Shown: positions 15,060 to 17,306 of the stretch, piece after piece
How the letters are laid out: the number at the start of each line of letters is the position of its first letter
How positions within the stretch are numbered: the stretch's first letter is position 1
From: an uncultured Bacillota bacterium
GTDB taxonomy: Bacteria; Bacillota; Clostridia; Tissierellales; Tissierellaceae
Direction: 5' to 3'
Assembly: GCA_937951995.1 (NCBI GenBank)
Contig: CALGAG010000130.1
Location: forward strand, 1-17,306
DNA: 17,306 nt
Program-made: the position numbers and the translations under genes
The notes under the pieces: generated by a model
Seen by the model: the letters and a program-made list of their open reading frames with translations, nothing else
The model's database searches: none
What the model was told of the DNA's origin: nothing

Positions 15060-16196
15060 ATGTCAGCAGGAGAAAGATATTTTAGTTCAAAGACTGAGCT
15101 GGTAAGCTTTATACAGCTTAAGGATGAAAGCCAGGTCAGTCTAAAGGGGTTTGAATTGGACCAAACAATCCCCCTTCCAGTAGTTACAGACAAGCTCCTC
15201 AGCCAGTTGAACAAGGTTGACAGCGACCAGGGAATAACCTTGGAGAGGGTGATAGAAGGAATTCTTTACCTGATGGGAGCTGACCAGGATTTTCTACACC
15301 ATGATTATTATGGTCGAATACTTGAAGCCTACAACCCAGATATGGAGAGAGACCTGTTTAAAAAGGCCATAATGGCACTTGAAAGTGGAAATTATACTGA
15401 AAGTGGTCTTTATCTCAGGGCATTCAACAACCTTTACGGTACAAAGGAAGGCATGTTCTACTATGCTATGGTCCTTGAAGCCATGGGAAAGGATGGAATT
15501 GAAGAAGGAAAAATAGAGGATGGCAACAGCTTCCTTGAGGAATCAACAGCTATACTTGAAGAATTGTTGGATGAAGATGAAAAGTACTATCCGGCATACT
15601 ATAAGCTTGGCTACCACTATAAATTCTATGAGCAATATGTTAAGGCCAAGCTGACGTGGGACAAGGTTCTTATATATGACCCAGATGAAAACAGAAGACA
15701 GGAAATAAGACAGGAACTGGATATCCTGGATCCAGAGTATAGGGTTGAGCTTGGGCTGACATATATGAACAACATGAATTACGAAAAAGCTATAGAGGTT
15801 TTATCAAAGCTTATGCCAAAACATATTAAGAACTGGTATGCAAATTATTTGCTGGGCATGGCCTACAGGGGCTATGGAGACAACCAAATGGCCATGGAAT
15901 ACTTCTACGGGGCAATGGACAGTGACCCTACCATACCAGAGGTATACAATGAACTGGGAATTTCATATTTCAATGAAAATGACATTGAAAAGGCAATGGA
16001 GATTTTCACTCAAGGAATTGAAGCTGGGAATGTTGATGATTATAGATTGTATTTTAACAGGGGGCTTGGATATCTAAACCTGGGTAACATTGATAAGGGA
16101 TATGATGACATATATAAGGCCCATCAGTTAAATCCAGGGGATGACAACGTAAAGGCTCAGCTTAATGCAATAGAGAGCTTCAGAAATAAACAATAA
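15060..16196 (+). CDS. TPR-repeat protein
   Basis: A 378-residue soluble protein, started by an ATG six bases after AAGGAGG (15047-15053). The first 100 residues do not match a domain I recognise. From about residue 178 there are consecutive tetratricopeptide repeats: roughly 178-209 (AYYKLGYHYKFYEQYVKAKL), 228-259, 260-291 (ANYLLGMAYRGYGDNQMAME), 294-325 (EVYNELGISYFNENDIEKAM) and 330-361 (LYFNRGLGYLNLGNIDKGYD). TPR arrays form right-handed superhelices that bind partner proteins. There is no signal peptide or membrane segment, so it is probably cytoplasmic. It lies between the membrane protein and ptb, with short gaps on both sides. A scaffold or regulatory role with the two preceding genes is possible but unproven. 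Confidence 0.85.
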   Translation: MSAGERYFSSKTELVSFIQLKDESQVSLKGFELDQTIPLPVVTDKLLSQLNKVDSDQGITLERVIEGILYLMGADQDFLHHDYYGRILEAYNPDMERDLFKKAIMALESGNYTESGLYLRAFNNLYGTKEGMFYYAMVLEAMGKDGIEEGKIEDGNSFLEESTAILEELLDEDEKYYPAYYKLGYHYKFYEQYVKAKLTWDKVLIYDPDENRRQEIRQELDILDPEYRVELGLTYMNNMNYEKAIEVLSKLMPKHIKNWYANYLLGMAYRGYGDNQMAMEYFYGAMDSDPTIPEVYNELGISYFNENDIEKAMEIFTQGIEAGNVDDYRLYFNRGLGYLNLGNIDKGYDDIYKAHQLNPGDDNVKAQLNAIESFRNKQ

Positions 16197-16212
16197 GATA
16201 GGGGGACTAGAC

Positions 16213-17127
16213 ATGATAAGGGAACTAAAGGAACTGTTGTCAGTTAAGGGTGAAAAAATGAAGCTTGCTGTGGTGGCCTGCCAGGATGAGGATGTCCTTG
16301 AAGCTGTTGTTGAGAGTTCAAGGCTTGGTATAAGCCAGCCAATATTAATAGGATCATTGAAAGAGACAAGGGAGATAGCGGAAAAGTTGGACATTGATAT
16401 TTCAGACTTTGAATTAATCGATGAGGAAGATCTGGCGGCAGCAGCTGAAATCGGAGTTCGAATGGTTAGCCAGGGCAAGGCTGATTTTATAATGAAGGGA
16501 CTTGTGGATACATCCATTCTTCTAAAGGCAGTGCTAAACAAGGACTGGGGACTTAGAACAGACAGCCTTCTTAGCCATGTAATGGTATATGATGTTGAAA
16601 CCTATCACAAGTTGCTTTACCTGACTGACGGTGGAATGAACCTGAATCCCTCACTGGAGGAGAAGAAGAAGATTATAGATAATAGTATCATTGTTGCTAA
16701 GGCAATGGGATGCGAAAATGTCAAGGTAGCTGCTTTGGCTGCCAAGGAGAAGGTAAACCCTAAAATGCCTGCAACAGTCGATGCTGGTGAATTGAAAAAG
16801 ATGTCAGATGATGGCGTATTTGGGAAGGATGTTACTGTTGAGGGTCCATTGGCATTGGATCTTGCCCTGTCAAAGGAAGCCGCCAAAATCAAGAGGATAG
16901 AAAGTCCAGTTGCAGGTGATGCTGATATTTTGTTGGTTCCCAACATAGAAATGGGTAATGGAATCGGCAAGGCCATAACATACCTTGCAAATGGAAAGTC
17001 TGCAGGGATCATAATGGGGGCAAAGGCACCGGTGGTTTTGGTATCAAGAGCCGATGACAAGGACACCAAACTATACTCAATTGCACTGGGGAATATGATT
17101 TCCAGTTATTTGAGTAAAATGGCCTAA
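16213..17127 (+). CDS. ptb: Phosphate butyryltransferase
   Basis: A 304-residue phosphotransacylase of the PTA/PTB family that interconverts butyryl-CoA (or a branched acyl-CoA) plus phosphate with acyl-phosphate and CoA. In fermentation it precedes butyrate kinase and ATP formation. Characteristic stretches match clostridial Ptb: VVACQDEDVLEAV near the start, GKADFIMKGLVDTSILLKAVLNK, GLRTDSLLSHVMVYD, VNPKMPATVDAGELKKMSD, VEGPLALDLALSKEAA, ADILLVPNIEMGNGI and APVVLVSRADDKDTKLYSIAL. The length is that of Ptb and much shorter than multidomain Pta. The ATG lies about seven bases after AGGGGG. It follows the TPR gene by 16 bases, so it may be cotranscribed. Butyrate kinase would be expected nearby but is not in this window. 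Acyl preference cannot be read from the sequence. Confidence 0.93.
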   Translation: MIRELKELLSVKGEKMKLAVVACQDEDVLEAVVESSRLGISQPILIGSLKETREIAEKLDIDISDFELIDEEDLAAAAEIGVRMVSQGKADFIMKGLVDTSILLKAVLNKDWGLRTDSLLSHVMVYDVETYHKLLYLTDGGMNLNPSLEEKKKIIDNSIIVAKAMGCENVKVAALAAKEKVNPKMPATVDAGELKKMSDDGVFGKDVTVEGPLALDLALSKEAAKIKRIESPVAGDADILLVPNIEMGNGIGKAITYLANGKSAGIIMGAKAPVVLVSRADDKDTKLYSIALGNMISSYLSKMA

Positions 17128-17187
17128 AACACTGATTTTCGAATAATTGGATTGTTAAGGGAAGGTTAAATTTATTGTAAAAAATCG

Positions 17188-17216
17188 TTGACTTTACTCT
17201 CAAAAGATGGTAATAT
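17188..17216 (+). promoter_or_regulatory. Sigma-A promoter, upstream of the two at the right edge
   Basis: TTGACT (17188-17193), a 17-base spacer and TAATAT (17211-17216) make a near-consensus promoter reading right, 60 bases after ptb. An imperfect inverted repeat brackets it: GTTGACTTT (17187-17195) and AAAGTCAGC (17221-17229), 8 of 9 positions. No intrinsic terminator was seen between ptb and this promoter. Confidence 0.7.
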
Positions 17217-17271
17217 TTAAAAAGTCAGCAAAACACATAAATGAGCTAGTAAAAAAACTTCAGAAAAGATG

Positions 17272-17303
17272 TTGACACAAGATTGGTATACATGGTATAC
17301 TAA
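17272..17303 (+). promoter_or_regulatory. Second right-edge promoter with GTATAC operator-like site
   Basis: TTGACA (17272-17277), an 18-base spacer and TATACT (17296-17301) form a strong sigma-A promoter for a gene beyond the window. GTATAC occurs at 17286-17291 and 17295-17300, separated by ATG, making a palindrome with matching outer TT/AA (17283-17284 and 17302-17303). The site covers the spacer end and -10 box, the usual place for repressor binding; a GntR-type regulator is one possibility. Confidence 0.75.
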
Positions 17304-17306
17304 TCA

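Noticed and set aside
16090..16116. TTGATA ... TATATA as an internal promoter for ptb
   Set aside because: The spacer is only 15 bases and the sequence is explained by coding for the TPR protein.
16617..17069. 150-residue minus-strand open frame opposite ptb
   Set aside because: It lies fully antisense to a convincing ptb gene, has low-complexity Ser/Ala-rich translation and no sign of a real gene.
1..17306. CRISPR arrays, tRNA genes, insertion sequences or phage genes
   Set aside because: None were seen on reading both strands; gene content and order are typical of core chromosome.

Overview
This window looks like ordinary chromosome from an anaerobic, low-GC Gram-positive bacterium, most likely of class Clostridia (Tissierella/Clostridium-like; family not resolved). 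Reasons: AT-rich DNA, arginine codons that are mostly AGA/AGG by eye, strong AGGAGG-type ribosome binding sites, several TTG starts, a T-box leader on an aminoacyl-tRNA synthetase gene, a phosphate butyryltransferase gene, and the Firmicute gene order SpoU methyltransferase - pheS - pheT - zapA - (U32) - mutS2. No phage, insertion sequence, CRISPR array, rRNA or tRNA gene is visible.

Left part (1-5352): the C-terminal part of a Trk/Ktr potassium-channel regulatory subunit runs into a TrmH/SpoU RNA methyltransferase gene. A clear sigma-A promoter then drives pheS-pheT (both subunits of phenylalanyl-tRNA synthetase), followed by a zapA-like division gene with an unusually long coiled-coil tail. 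The promoter is too close to pheS for a T-box, which is notable because this operon is often T-box controlled in relatives.

Middle part (5368-12208): a U32 'peptidase' of the RlhA type (probably an RNA-hydroxylation enzyme), mutS2/rqcU (MutS-like ATPase with a C-terminal Smr domain) and argS follow on the same strand, all three with TTG starts. Between mutS2 and argS lies a complete T-box riboswitch: promoter, Stem I with an AGA (Arg) specifier, antiterminator with a slightly variant T-box bulge, and terminator. It matches its target gene, arginyl-tRNA synthetase. A bidirectional terminator closes argS and a small convergent gene for an acidic protein of unknown function.

Right part (12405-17306): a new unit reading right encodes a cobalamin-binding-type radical SAM protein of the DUF4080 kind, a six-helix membrane protein (4-base overlap), a TPR-repeat protein and phosphate butyryltransferase, all closely spaced. 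The last 179 bases hold two good promoters pointing out of the window, the second carrying a GTATAC-ATG-GTATAC operator-like site over its -10 region.

The genes up to argS are nearly all about translation and ribosome care (two tRNA synthetases, an RNA methyltransferase, a probable RNA hydroxylase, a collision-rescue factor) plus cell division. The least understood part is the radical SAM / membrane / TPR group.
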